Source of the DNA: Arcobacter siniprincipis
Lineage (GTDB): Bacteria > Campylobacterota > Campylobacteria > Campylobacterales > Arcobacteraceae
Length of the DNA: 64,000 bases
Reading direction: 5' to 3'
Assembly: GCF_048571125.1 (NCBI RefSeq)
Contig: NZ_CP182343.1
Coordinates: 2,046,001 to 2,110,000, forward strand
Below are positions 18,443 to 27,542 of this stretch, one piece after another (the stretch's first letter is position 1; every line of letters starts with the position of its first letter). Under the pieces are notes generated by a model. The model saw only the letters and a list, made by a program, of their open reading frames with translations, had not been told where the DNA came from and made no database searches. Made by a program: the position numbers and the translations under genes.

Positions 18443-19402
18443 CTATTTTAATCCATTAACAATATTTATCGGTTTTTTTCCATCTAATACTCTTTTAGCA
18501 TTTAATGCAGCTTTTTGCCTCATATCAAAATATGCTTTATCACTATAAAAAGCAGAATGTGGATTTATAAGAAATCTACCATCAAGCCAATTTTCCTTTG
18601 CTCTCCAAGCATCTAACATCAAACCATTTTGAGGAGGTTCATTTGGAATAACATCAAGATTTACGCAGTTTAAATGTCCAGATTTTAAAGGCTCATAAAA
18701 TACATCTAAATCTTTTACAATACCTCCACGAGCTGTATTTACTATAGAAGCACCCTTTTTCATTTTTGATATGAATTTTTCATCAACTAAGGCACTTGTT
18801 TCAGATGTTAATGGACAATTTATAGAAATAATGTCACAAGTTTCTAGTAATTCATCTAAAGACTCAACTCTTTTTGCACCTAACATTTTCTCAGTTCCAC
18901 TTGATAAATAAGGGTCATAAAAATATGTTTGAAATCTCAAAGCATTTGCTTTTAAAATAACACTTCCACCTATTCTTCCAGCACCAATTACTCCAAGCTT
19001 ATAATCACTAGTTCTTTTGATATTATCTAAAGTATTGATTTGCCAAGTACCATCTCTGTGATCTCTACATCGATAATCATATCTTGTGATACCTCTAGCA
19101 ATATTCATAATCATCGCAATTGCTGTATCACTAACCTCTTCCGTTCCATAATCAGGAGTATTAGCAGCATAAATTCCCTTTTGTTTGATATACTCTAAAT
19201 CTAAAAAGACATCATAACCGACCCCAAACCTAATTAATGCTTTTAGATTTGGCAACTTATCAATATACTCATTTGTTATTTTTTTGTGCCAAACTAAAAG
19301 AACTTCTATATCTTCATGTAATTCAGTTGATAACTCATCGCCTAAAACCTCTTTTTCTATATAAGGATCAGTTATCTTATCTGTTATAAATACTCTATTC
19401 AA
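18443..19402 (-). CDS. D-isomer-specific 2-hydroxyacid dehydrogenase
   Basis: 319-residue NAD-dependent reductase of the phosphoglycerate dehydrogenase/CtBP group. The Rossmann motif is GVIGAGRIGGS (138-146). The catalytic triad is visible as R225 in NTARGG, E255 in IPNEPP and H282 in NPHSAF. The GTWQINTLDNIKRT insertion and overall spacing fit the 'C-terminal binding protein' annotation class more than SerA, and there is no ACT domain. The physiological substrate is unknown. It lies between transporters, possibly serving an organic-acid pathway. Confidence 0.88.
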   Translation of the reverse strand: MNRVFITDKITDPYIEKEVLGDELSTELHEDIEVLLVWHKKITNEYIDKLPNLKALIRFGVGYDVFLDLEYIKQKGIYAANTPDYGTEEVSDTAIAMIMNIARGITRYDYRCRDHRDGTWQINTLDNIKRTSDYKLGVIGAGRIGGSVILKANALRFQTYFYDPYLSSGTEKMLGAKRVESLDELLETCDIISINCPLTSETSALVDEKFISKMKKGASIVNTARGGIVKDLDVFYEPLKSGHLNCVNLDVIPNEPPQNGLMLDAWRAKENWLDGRFLINPHSAFYSDKAYFDMRQKAALNAKRVLDGKKPINIVNGLK

Positions 19403-19523
19403 TTTTTTTCCTTGTGATAATATTGAATATAGAATACTATTTCATTTATTACAATCAGATAATATTTTGAAGTATACAAAGAAAAAAAGCTTTGTCATTA
19501 ACATAGGTTAATTTTGATATTAG

Positions 19524-19811
19524 TTATTTAAATTCTACTTCAATTAGTGTAATATCTTTATTGCTTGGATTGACGACATTATGTTCAACACCTGCATCTT
19601 TGTAATAACATTCTCCTGATTTTAAAGTAATACTTTTGAATCCTTCCCCATTATCCATAAGAAGTTCACAATCTTGCATTGGAACAATTACATAATCTCT
19701 TTCATGCTTATGCCAAAGAGTTTCACATTGCGCAGGAAACAACAAGTGGTTAACACAAGTACGCTCATTATTGATTTGTTCAGTTAATTCAAAAAGTGGT
19801 CGAGATGTCAT
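19524..19811 (-). CDS. Small cupin domain protein
   Basis: A 95-residue single cupin. The metal-site region is QCETLWHKHERDYVIVPMQDCEL (first motif, H-x-H) and the second motif is GECYYKDAGVEHNVVNPSNKD. There is no DNA-binding domain. The gene precedes a monocistronic-looking dehydrogenase and follows an APC permease on the same strand, with spacings too large to prove an operon. Function unknown. Confidence 0.75.
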   Translation of the reverse strand: MTSRPLFELTEQINNERTCVNHLLFPAQCETLWHKHERDYVIVPMQDCELLMDNGEGFKSITLKSGECYYKDAGVEHNVVNPSNKDITLIEVEFK

Positions 19812-19856
19812 GTTTTTCCTTTAAATATATTTCTTTATTATATATTATTTATTCTA

Positions 19857-21152
19857 TTAATAAGGTCTATTAAGCATATATTTTCTAACCAATCGTCCAT
19901 AAATAGCTTCAAACAGTATTGACACAATAATAAAAGCAAAAAATATGATTATTGATTGTTTATTTGTAAAAAAAGTATGTATAAGCAGAGTTAATAATGC
20001 CACAAAACTAATAAGACAAGAGATAAATAGAATAATTCTATTTGCATTTATTTGATTATATAGTTTAAATGCAGCAATATTTACAATAAAAAATATAAGT
20101 AAAAAACTAGCACTTCCTATTATTGCAATTTGCGATAAGTCAATACTATTTGCCAAAATTAAACTAAAAAAGGCAGTTACTAAAATACTTACACTAGGAA
20201 TACTATTTTTCTCTTTATTAAGCTCTTTTGGAAGTTCACCCTCCATTGCAAGGATAAATCCTAATCGTCCGTTTCCATAAATTGTTGCATTTATAGCTGA
20301 AAAAGTTGCTAATAGTGCAGCAATAGATACAATAGTAAAACCTATTTGTCCTAAAGCTGGCTTTGCAGCAACTGCTAAAGCATAATCTTTTGCTTTAAGC
20401 AATACACTCTCATCCACAGTTCCCACAGTAATATAAGCAATTAACACATAAAGAATAATTACTAAAATAACAGAACCATAAAAGGCTCTTGGTAAATTTG
20501 ATTTTGGATTTTTTATATCTTCTGCTGCATTTGCGATAAGTTCAAACCCCTCATAAGCAACAAAAATAACCATTCCTGCAACTAAGATAGAAAAACTATC
20601 TTTCCAATTACTTGGATTGAATCTTTGTGTATCTACAAATGAAGCACTTGAAGCAATAATAACTATTAGTAATATTACTTTTATAATCACAATAATTGTC
20701 TCAGACTTACTTACAAACGAAGCACTTATTAGATTTATAATTAGAGGCAAAATAATAGCTAAGCTTATAAATAAATGCTTCATAAAAAATGTAGATTTAT
20801 CTAAAAATAAAACTTCTGCATAAGAAGAAAAGGCTGCTGCATACAAGGAAATAGTTACTAAATAACTTAACCAAAGTATAAAATTAACACTTCCTGATAA
20901 AAAATTATGACCAAAGGCATTATCAATAAAACTTACCGTTCCACCTTTACTTTGAAATTTTACAGATAGTTTTGCATATGAGTAAGAGGTAAGTATTGCT
21001 ACAAAACCAGCTAATAAAAAAGCAACAACTGTAGCTCCATGAGCTAAAGATACAGCCTCACCTAAAACAGCAAAGATACCTCCACCCACCATTCCACCAA
21101 CACCAATGGCAATAGCTCCAAATAATCCAACACTTCTATTATTATCATTCAA
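19857..21152 (-). CDS. APC-superfamily amino acid permease
   Basis: A 431-residue protein of about 12 helices. The N-terminal GAIAIGVGGMVGGGIFAVLG is the conserved unwound helix 1 of APC carriers, and VFVAYEGFELIANAAEDIKNPKSNLPRAFYGS is the helix 6 to 7 motif. NATIYGNGRLGFILAMEGELPKELNK matches the loop before helix 9. It is likely a proton-coupled amino acid importer or exchanger; the substrate is unknown. Confidence 0.88.
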   Translation of the reverse strand: MNDNNRSVGLFGAIAIGVGGMVGGGIFAVLGEAVSLAHGATVVAFLLAGFVAILTSYSYAKLSVKFQSKGGTVSFIDNAFGHNFLSGSVNFILWLSYLVTISLYAAAFSSYAEVLFLDKSTFFMKHLFISLAIILPLIINLISASFVSKSETIIVIIKVILLIVIIASSASFVDTQRFNPSNWKDSFSILVAGMVIFVAYEGFELIANAAEDIKNPKSNLPRAFYGSVILVIILYVLIAYITVGTVDESVLLKAKDYALAVAAKPALGQIGFTIVSIAALLATFSAINATIYGNGRLGFILAMEGELPKELNKEKNSIPSVSILVTAFFSLILANSIDLSQIAIIGSASFLLIFFIVNIAAFKLYNQINANRIILFISCLISFVALLTLLIHTFFTNKQSIIIFFAFIIVSILFEAIYGRLVRKYMLNRPY

Positions 21153-21253
21153 TTATAAAACCTTTTATATTTATTATTATAGTTTACTAAATTATTTAGT
21201 TTTATATCCTTAATGTTTTTTTTGATAAAATCACAAAAATACAAGGAAATATT

Positions 21254-21646
21254 TTGAATAAACCAATTAATCTTTTTGCTTTAACTTTTATTGCTATCAT
21301 AGCAGTTTATCTATTTGTATTAGGTGAGAATAAAACAATACAAATACTAAAAGAGGACTATTTATATATAGTTGGATTGATTCCAATTGCTTTTGCATTT
21401 TTATATTTTAAATATAAACTAAAAGATTATGAAATAATAAATTTCAATAAAAATAATGATATCTCTTTAAAATCAACTGTTCTATTTTTTTTAGCATTTC
21501 AAGTTTATGATTATTATTCTGAAGGTGGATTTATTGGTATGATTTCACAATGGTTCATATACTGGATTATGGGAATAATTGCTCTACTTTTGATGGAAAC
21601 TATAAATTACTACAAAAATTATGAATTATTACAAAAAACAAAGTAA
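21254..21646 (+). CDS. Small membrane protein of unknown function
   Basis: 130 residues with four hydrophobic segments (LTFIAIIAVYLFVLG; DYLYIVGLIPIAFAFLYF; TVLFFLAFQVYDYY; WFIYWIMGIIALLLM). The start is TTG with AAGGAAAT upstream; no in-frame ATG fits better. No family was recognised. It lies 74 bases upstream of the flavoprotein gene on the same strand and may be cotranscribed with it. Confidence 0.6.
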   Translation: MNKPINLFALTFIAIIAVYLFVLGENKTIQILKEDYLYIVGLIPIAFAFLYFKYKLKDYEIINFNKNNDISLKSTVLFFLAFQVYDYYSEGGFIGMISQWFIYWIMGIIALLLMETINYYKNYELLQKTK

Positions 21647-21720
21647 TTAATATTAAACTCTAATCAAGCCATTAATATTTCTTGTATACAATAAATATAA
21701 TAAATATTAAAGGCTAAAAT

Positions 21721-23088
21721 ATGAAAAAGTTCGATTTAATCATAATTGGAGCAGGAAGAGCAAGTAATTTAGCTGCAACTGCTGGAAAAGCCGGTAAAAA
21801 AGTAGCCATTATAGAAAAATCAAGCTTAGGTGGGACATGTTCAAATAGAGGTTGTACCCCTTCAAAACTTTTAATAGGTTATGCTCATGTTGCAAATGCT
21901 GTAAAAGAATCAAATAGACACTTTATAGACTCAACAATTAATGAAATAGATAGTAAAAAGATATTTAAACAAACAAACGATTTCATTTCACAAGTTGATG
22001 AAATGTATAAAAATAAATTTAACGAAAATGTAGAGGTTTTTAGAGGGGTGGGTTCTTTTATTTCCAATAATATTGTAGAGGTTAATAAACAACAATTAAC
22101 TGCCCCAACTATAGTAATAGCTACAGGAACAAAGCCAAAAGAACCAGAACATGAAAAAGCTTGGACTAGTGATGATATTTTTCCATTAAAAGGGAAAATT
22201 CCAAAATCAATCTCAATAGTTGGAGCTGGTTTTATAGCTTGTGAATTAGCTGGATTCTTTTCAGCTATAGGGATAAAAACAAAACTCTTAGTAAGAAATG
22301 AAAATGTTTTAAGTAAAGAGGATGAAGATATCTCTAAGATATTTAAAGAACAATTTAGCAAAAAAGTTGATATTGAGTTTAATACAACAATCAAAACTAT
22401 TGATTATAAAAATAATCAATTTGATTTGATCTTAGAAAATAAAGATGGAACAAGTAAAAAACATAATTGTGATGCGGTACTTTATGCAATAGGAAGAAAA
22501 TCAAACTCTTCTAGTCTAAAATTAGAAAACACCTCTATAAAAACAGATAAAAGAGGTTTTATACAAAAAAATGAATTCTTTGAAACTGATGCAAAAGGTG
22601 TTTATGTTGTAGGTGATGCTACTGGCGAATATATGCTACAACACGCAGCAGCATATGAGATAAATTATCTAGGAAAAGTTTTATTTGAAGATTGTAAAGA
22701 ACCGTTAAAATTCAAATATATGCCCCATGCAGTTTTTACAGAACCTGAAATTGCAAGTGTTGGAATAACAGAACAAGAAGCCCAAAAACAAAATATAGAA
22801 TATGTAGCTACAACTACAGATTGGCTTGCTAGTTCAAAAGCTATGTCAACAAAACTAGAATACCCTGTAACAAAATTTATAATAAATCCAAAAAACTATG
22901 AGATACTAGGATGTCATATGATAGGTCCTGAGAGTTCTACAATGATACATCAAGTCTTGGCTGTGATGCATATAAACAATGATATAAGACATCTAAAAGA
23001 AATGTTATACATCCATCCAGCACTTAGTGAATCCTTACTTCCAGCAGCTGTTAAAGCAGTAAAAGAGATAGAAAAATATAATAAATAA
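21721..23088 (+). CDS. Dihydrolipoamide dehydrogenase/mercuric reductase-like flavoprotein
   Basis: 455-residue class I pyridine nucleotide-disulfide oxidoreductase. The FAD motif is IIGAGRASNLAATAGKAGKKV, the redox disulfide is GGTCSNRGCTPSK (C-x4-C) and the NAD(P) motif is IVGAGFIACELAGFFSA. The C-terminal dimer motif includes the catalytic H-P (YIHPALSESLLPAAVKA). A YGIGR-like DAVLYAIGRKSNS and GDATGEYMLQHAAAYE complete the pattern. No lipoyl-enzyme E1/E2 genes are adjacent and no MerA heavy-metal domain is seen, so the disulfide substrate is open. Confidence 0.88.
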   Translation: MKKFDLIIIGAGRASNLAATAGKAGKKVAIIEKSSLGGTCSNRGCTPSKLLIGYAHVANAVKESNRHFIDSTINEIDSKKIFKQTNDFISQVDEMYKNKFNENVEVFRGVGSFISNNIVEVNKQQLTAPTIVIATGTKPKEPEHEKAWTSDDIFPLKGKIPKSISIVGAGFIACELAGFFSAIGIKTKLLVRNENVLSKEDEDISKIFKEQFSKKVDIEFNTTIKTIDYKNNQFDLILENKDGTSKKHNCDAVLYAIGRKSNSSSLKLENTSIKTDKRGFIQKNEFFETDAKGVYVVGDATGEYMLQHAAAYEINYLGKVLFEDCKEPLKFKYMPHAVFTEPEIASVGITEQEAQKQNIEYVATTTDWLASSKAMSTKLEYPVTKFIINPKNYEILGCHMIGPESSTMIHQVLAVMHINNDIRHLKEMLYIHPALSESLLPAAVKAVKEIEKYNK

Positions 23089-23107
23089 TTTATATTTTTC
23101 TATCAAG

Positions 23108-23725
23108 CTAAGATAAAAATTTAAATGTTGAATTAATACCTATTATTAACATCTGTACACCAATAACCGCTAAAATTAAACCCATCAATCTTGTAACTAG
23201 ACTAAGCCCATGTTCACCAACAGTTGATACAATTTTAGAACTAAATATAAAACAAATATAAGTAATAATACACAAAATAGCAAATACAGCAACAGTAATA
23301 ATAATCTCAATCCAACCACCACTTGCAGAATAATTCATTGCTGTTGCTATAGTTCCAGGACCTGCTAATAGTGGTACAGCTAAAGGAGATATAGCTACAT
23401 CTGTATCTTCACTCTCTTTTGCTGTATGCATCTTAGAATTTGAACCTTGAAGCATATGATAACCAACTAAAAATATCAAAATACCCCCAGTTATTTTCAA
23501 AGCAGGAAGAGTTATCCCAAATAGATGAAAAATCGATTTACCTAAAATTACAAACAAAACTATTATCACAAAGGTTATAATTAAAGATTTTCTAGCAATC
23601 ATTTTTTGTGTAGCTTGATTTTCGCTACCAGTAAGCGCTGCAAAAACAGTAGTATTTGCAATTGGATTCATAATTGCAAAAAAAGCCATAAAAACGGTAA
23701 GGGCATGTTCTATTTCTAAATTCAT
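23108..23725 (-). CDS. MarC family integral membrane protein
   Basis: A 205-residue protein with six hydrophobic segments. It shows the MarC signatures FFAIMNPIANTTVFAALT near the N-terminus and SPLAVPLLAGPGTIATAMN in the second half. The family's function is unknown despite the historical 'multiple antibiotic resistance' name. It is close to the DsrE gene (20 bases) on the same strand. Confidence 0.88.
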   Translation of the reverse strand: MNLEIEHALTVFMAFFAIMNPIANTTVFAALTGSENQATQKMIARKSLIITFVIIVLFVILGKSIFHLFGITLPALKITGGILIFLVGYHMLQGSNSKMHTAKESEDTDVAISPLAVPLLAGPGTIATAMNYSASGGWIEIIITVAVFAILCIITYICFIFSSKIVSTVGEHGLSLVTRLMGLILAVIGVQMLIIGINSTFKFLS

Positions 23726-23745
23726 TAGTTCACTTTATTTATTAA

Positions 23746-24084
23746 TTAAGGTTTTATATAAGCATAACCTTCATGTTGTTTTACAATTATCTCTTTGACA
23801 CCTATTGGCACTATTTTTATAAATGAGTATAACATCTCATTTCCAATATTGAGATTTTTTAAAGCATTGTTACATGCAATTATATCCACTTTATTAGAAG
23901 CTAGTTTTTCTAATTTTTCACTTATATTAGAATCTTTTTTATAAGCAAGTACAGCCTTAGAATTTGCAACAATTTCTATATATGAATTTTCTATATCAAT
24001 GCCTTTTAAAAGATTTTCAACATTTACCAAAGTTAAATCCCATTTTTCTATTTCATCAATATGAAAAACTGCTTTTATTATCAT
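23746..24084 (-). CDS. DsrE-like protein
   Basis: A 112-residue single-domain protein that resembles the DsrE/DsrF-like fold: KAVFHIDEIEKWDLTLVNVENLLKG, IEIVANSKAVLAYK and IIACNNALKNLNI, with the single cysteine at the usual switch-loop position. The C-terminal VPIGVKEIIVKQHEGYAYIKP is typical. These proteins can be sulfur carriers, but short members have no proven role. AAGGAAAAAG precedes the ATG. Confidence 0.75.
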   Translation of the reverse strand: MIIKAVFHIDEIEKWDLTLVNVENLLKGIDIENSYIEIVANSKAVLAYKKDSNISEKLEKLASNKVDIIACNNALKNLNIGNEMLYSFIKIVPIGVKEIIVKQHEGYAYIKP

Positions 24085-24111
24085 TTACTTTTTCCTTTTA
24101 CATACTCAAGA

Positions 24112-24840
24112 CTATAATTTTTCAATACCAAATTCATCCCAATCATCCCATCCTGGAAAGTTTAAGGGCTCTTCTTTATCTAAGTTTTTAAGATGTTCTT
24201 CCAATTTGTTCATAGTTTCTTGTAAATGTAAATCAAATTTATCAGGAGACATGTATGTAAATCCTTTATTTTGTATTTCAGTTGACAAAAATGGTGGAAG
24301 TACTGTAAAGCCCATATAATGGAGTGAAAAATTCATAGATTTTAGTAAAACTTCAATTTTTCCTCCACCTCTACCATTTTTTGTAAAGGTTGCTTTTGGT
24401 GCTCCTGAAGTGACTGAACAAATTGCTTTTTTTCCTTTAAAATAGCCTTTATCATATCTCATTTTACTAGTATATAAGCCTCCACTAACAAAAACACTAT
24501 CAAACCAACCTTTTAGCATTGCTGGTTGTTGGTGCCACCACATAGGAAATTGAAGAATAAGTAAGTCACATTTTTCTATTTTTTCTATTTCTTTTTTTAC
24601 ATCATCAGGAAGAGTATCAGTTTTGTATGCATTTCTTTGTTCAGATAATGGATCAAACTTATCTAAATCTATTCTATTTTTATAATGCTCAGCTTTTTCA
24701 ACAGGATCAAAATTTTCACCATATAAATCAGAAATTTCAACTGTATCACCTTATGCCTCAAATGTCTCTTTTGCAACATTTTTTAATGATCCATTAAATG
24801 ATTTGGATTCAGGATGACAATATACAATTAATACATTCAT
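24112..24840 (-). pseudogene. NAD(P)H-dependent quinone reductase-like gene broken by one stop
   Basis: From an ATG at 24840 (AGGAG site upstream) a 243-codon frame encodes a flavodoxin-fold reductase of the NQO1/MdaB/YwrO kind. It starts MNVLIVYCHPESKSFNGSL, with GDTVEISDLYGENFDP, then LLILQFPMWWHQQPAMLKGW and VFVSGGLYTSKMRYDKG. Codon 30 (24751-24753, TAA) interrupts the frame where family members usually have glutamine, so one CAA to TAA change explains it. The remainder is intact, and an internal ATG gives a 143-codon ORF (24112-24543) lacking the flavin-binding N-terminus. Either a recent pseudogene, a readthrough gene or a base error in the sequence. Confidence 0.85.
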
Positions 24841-24991
24841 CTTTCACTCCTACTTTTATAAATTTGTCGCACAATCCTATACAAAAGATGATAAAAGGAG
24901 CTTTTCATATTCAATTAGGAAAAAGAAAAAAGATACTATTAAGTAGCAAAGCAATCATCAGCAAACTTTCTATACAAATCTTTTATTTATT

Positions 24992-25282
24992 TTAAATATC
25001 AAAAAGCTTTAAAACAGTTGTTTTCTCCCTAAATAGTGAACTTTTTGAATCTGCTTCTATCATATGAACAGTTTTATCATGTGCTAAAAGTGCCTCTTTG
25101 GAAGCCCATTTTTCAAGGATAATAAATCTATTTTTATCTCCTTGTACTTCTTTTAGTTCATATTGAATACATCCTTCTTCTTTTAATACAAAGGGAGCCA
25201 ATTCTTTAAAGGCTTCAATTTGTTTATCTCTTAGCCCATTTTTTACTACGATATCAATGATTAATGATATTTCCGAATTCAT
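24992..25282 (-). CDS. ABM-domain (YgiN-like) quinol monooxygenase
   Basis: A 96-residue single antibiotic-biosynthesis-monooxygenase domain. The dimeric ferredoxin-like pattern is clear: LIIDIVVKNGLRDKQIEAFKELAP, the EEGCIQYELKE strand, and FIILEKWASKEALLAHDKTVHM. Characterised members oxidise quinols. The neighbouring broken quinone reductase makes a shared quinone-detoxification theme plausible, but this is inference. Confidence 0.82.
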   Translation of the reverse strand: MNSEISLIIDIVVKNGLRDKQIEAFKELAPFVLKEEGCIQYELKEVQGDKNRFIILEKWASKEALLAHDKTVHMIEADSKSSLFREKTTVLKLFDI

Positions 25283-25305
25283 TTAATTTTCCTTTTGTAT
25301 ATTTA

Positions 25306-25923
25306 TTATTGTTGATTTGCAAAAGCTAATTTTATCCCTAATAAAGCAAATGTTCCAGCAAAAGCTCGCTGTATAAATCTACTAATTTTTTGAGAATTAA
25401 TTAAATAATTTCGAATACTATTTGCGAGCAATCCATATAAAATAAAAACAATAAAAGTCATAAGCATAAAGATTGCACCTAAGCTTAGCATATCACTTGT
25501 ATAAGAGGCATTATTTATTGGTAGAAATTGTGGTAAAAAAGCTAAGAAGAAGATTGTAAGTTTAGGATTTAATATATTAATCAAAAATCCTTTTAAGGCT
25601 ATTGATAACACTCCTTTAGCATTAATTTCTTCATTTAAAGATAAAGAATCATTTGATTTCCACATCAAGTATGCTAAATATAATAAATAAACAACTCCTG
25701 CATATTTTACTATTTGAAATGCAAGAGCACTAGTATGAATAATAACAGCCAATCCTAAAATACTTGCTAAAAGGGAAGGAACAATACCTAAAGTACATCC
25801 AAGTGAAGCAAAGAAGCTAGCTCTTTTACCAAAAAACAATCCACTAGAAACAGTATATAAAACACCTGTTCCAGGTATTAAAACTACAACTAAAGAAGTA
25901 ATTAAAAATTCCATACTTATCAT
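25306..25923 (-). CDS. LysE family amino acid exporter
   Basis: 205-residue, six-helix RhtB/LysE-type exporter. The N-terminal VVLIPGTGVLYTVSSGLFFGKRASFFASLG and the GFLINILNPKLTIFFLAFLPQF segment are diagnostic. An ATG at 25923 with GGAG seven bases upstream fixes the start. The substrate is unknown. A second family member is at 27.5 kb; the two are divergent in sequence and not a recent duplication. Confidence 0.88.
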   Translation of the reverse strand: MISMEFLITSLVVVLIPGTGVLYTVSSGLFFGKRASFFASLGCTLGIVPSLLASILGLAVIIHTSALAFQIVKYAGVVYLLYLAYLMWKSNDSLSLNEEINAKGVLSIALKGFLINILNPKLTIFFLAFLPQFLPINNASYTSDMLSLGAIFMLMTFIVFILYGLLANSIRNYLINSQKISRFIQRAFAGTFALLGIKLAFANQQ

Positions 25924-25971
25924 TTATTTTCTCCAACTCCACTAATTTATTAAAAGTATATCAAAATAAGA

Positions 25972-26730
25972 CTATATTATTTTTTTTGCCTTTAAAGCTT
26001 GCAATACTATTTCTTTTCTAAATTTTAATTGCTTATTTGAGATATCAGCATTTAAAGCAAAAAACCAAACACCCTTTTTATTTTTCACATAACCAACATA
26101 CCAGCCAATTTTTCCTGACCAACCAGTCTTTGCCTTGATTGTATACTCTTTTGTTTTTTCTACTGTTAGTATTTTTTTAGTTATATCTATATATTTTTGT
26201 TTAAAAGGCAAATCATTATTATAAAGCCTTTTTAAAAAGTCAATTTGTTCAAATGCAGATATTTCCAAATCACCTTCTAACCAAAAAGTTGTCACATCTG
26301 AACCTGTTTTTTCATTACCATAATGTAGTTTTTTTAAATAAGCTAAATATTTATCATTACCAATTTTTTTTGCAAATCTTTGATAATACCAGACACAAGA
26401 AATTGAAATAGCACTTTGCAGAGTTTGGTCTTTGTTCCAAGGTTCATAAGACCTTACAACTCCATCCCATTTTATTACTTCATTTTCATCTTTTATCACT
26501 CTTTCCTCAAGTACAATAAGTGTATTTGGTATTTTAAAAGTAGAAGCTGGAATATATCTAGTCATTGCTCTTTTTTTATTATAGATATACTCTTTTTTAC
26601 CATCTAATGATGAAATAACTAAGGTTCCATTAACTTCTGTTTTATCAAATATATTTTTCAACTCCTTATCCTTGGCACATAATAAATTAAAAAACAAACT
26701 TAACAAAATAATTATTTTAAAAATTCCCAT
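25972..26730 (-). CDS. Class D (OXA-type) beta-lactamase
   Basis: 252-residue secreted serine beta-lactamase with a signal peptide (MGIFKIIILLSLFFNLLCA). Class D motifs are in place: S63-T-F-K66 (active serine and carboxylated lysine), S111-C-V113, Y137-G-N139 and K201-T-G203-W. FWLEGDLEISAFEQIDFL is the usual omega-loop neighbourhood with its tryptophan. It would hydrolyse penicillins in the periplasm; the spectrum cannot be read from sequence. The base composition matches its neighbours and no mobile element flanks it, so it looks chromosomal and resident, as is known for Arcobacter OXA genes. Confidence 0.92.
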   Translation of the reverse strand: MGIFKIIILLSLFFNLLCAKDKELKNIFDKTEVNGTLVISSLDGKKEYIYNKKRAMTRYIPASTFKIPNTLIVLEERVIKDENEVIKWDGVVRSYEPWNKDQTLQSAISISCVWYYQRFAKKIGNDKYLAYLKKLHYGNEKTGSDVTTFWLEGDLEISAFEQIDFLKRLYNNDLPFKQKYIDITKKILTVEKTKEYTIKAKTGWSGKIGWYVGYVKNKKGVWFFALNADISNKQLKFRKEIVLQALKAKKII

Positions 26731-26752
26731 TAATTTCCCTTTTACCTTTTAC

Positions 26753-27532
26753 TCAAACTAAAGATTGAATATACTCATAAGCTGTCAATCCATATACTCT
26801 TTTGAAGTGTCGATTTAAGTGAGACAAGTCACTAAAACCATACTCTACAACTGTTGCATATAAATCTTTTGTATGTTCTAAATATATTTTAGCATGAATC
26901 AATTTACAATTTAAAAAGAATTGATAGGGAGTTATTCCTGTATTTGCCTTAAACATTCTTATAAATTGAAATTTGCTTAAGTTTAACTCTTTTGATATTT
27001 CAGCTATATTTAAAACATCACCCAACTCATAATAAATCATCTCTTTAGCTTTTTTGACAATTAAATTCTCTTTTTTATAATCTAAAATAAAATCACTAGT
27101 AGAGAAATTATCTGTAATATTTAACAATAATTCAGAACATAAAGACTCATCTTTTTCAAATAAAATAGCAGATGATAGATTAATAATATCTTGCTTTAGT
27201 TTTTCATTATATACAATAGAAGAAGAAAACTTGACGATATCTTTTTTACCTAATGCTTCTAAAAAAAGTTCTGGTTTAATATATAATATCACATAATCTA
27301 AAGACTCATCATTACATCCTGATTCTCCATCATGTAGTTGTTCCGGATTGAAAAGCATTACTCCATTTTTATATGAAGATTGGGAAACCCCATCTAAGTT
27401 ATATTTTTGAACTCCATTTAAAGTAACACCTAAAGCATACTCTTCATGGGAGTGTTTTTTGTATGAGAACTTTTCCATTTTTGCTTTTAGTGCTGTTATA
27501 TCTACTCTATTTTTATAAGTAAACTTATCCAT
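26753..27532 (-). CDS. AraC family transcriptional regulator
   Basis: 259 residues: an N-terminal cupin sensor (SHEEYALGVTLNGVQKY..., MLFNPEQLHDGESG) and a C-terminal double helix-turn-helix (LNIAEISKELNLSKFQFIRMFK and YATVVEYGFSDLSHLNRHFKRVYG). This subtype, with the LysE gene 10 bases upstream on the same strand (27543-28127), matches AraC-LysE pairs in which the regulator controls the exporter. A role in the beta-lactamase gene downstream is possible by location only. Confidence 0.88.
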   Translation of the reverse strand: MDKFTYKNRVDITALKAKMEKFSYKKHSHEEYALGVTLNGVQKYNLDGVSQSSYKNGVMLFNPEQLHDGESGCNDESLDYVILYIKPELFLEALGKKDIVKFSSSIVYNEKLKQDIINLSSAILFEKDESLCSELLLNITDNFSTSDFILDYKKENLIVKKAKEMIYYELGDVLNIAEISKELNLSKFQFIRMFKANTGITPYQFFLNCKLIHAKIYLEHTKDLYATVVEYGFSDLSHLNRHFKRVYGLTAYEYIQSLV

Positions 27533-27542
27533 AATAACTCAT

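Noticed and set aside
20617..20823. Plus-strand ORF inside the APC permease
   Set aside because: Antisense to a conserved membrane gene; residue pattern is the reverse of hydrophobic helices.
24798..24995. Plus-strand 65-codon ORF
   Set aside because: It runs antisense to the intact start of the quinone reductase-like gene and its composition is that of a shadow frame.
26416..26607. Plus-strand ORF inside the beta-lactamase gene
   Set aside because: Antisense shadow of a conserved gene.
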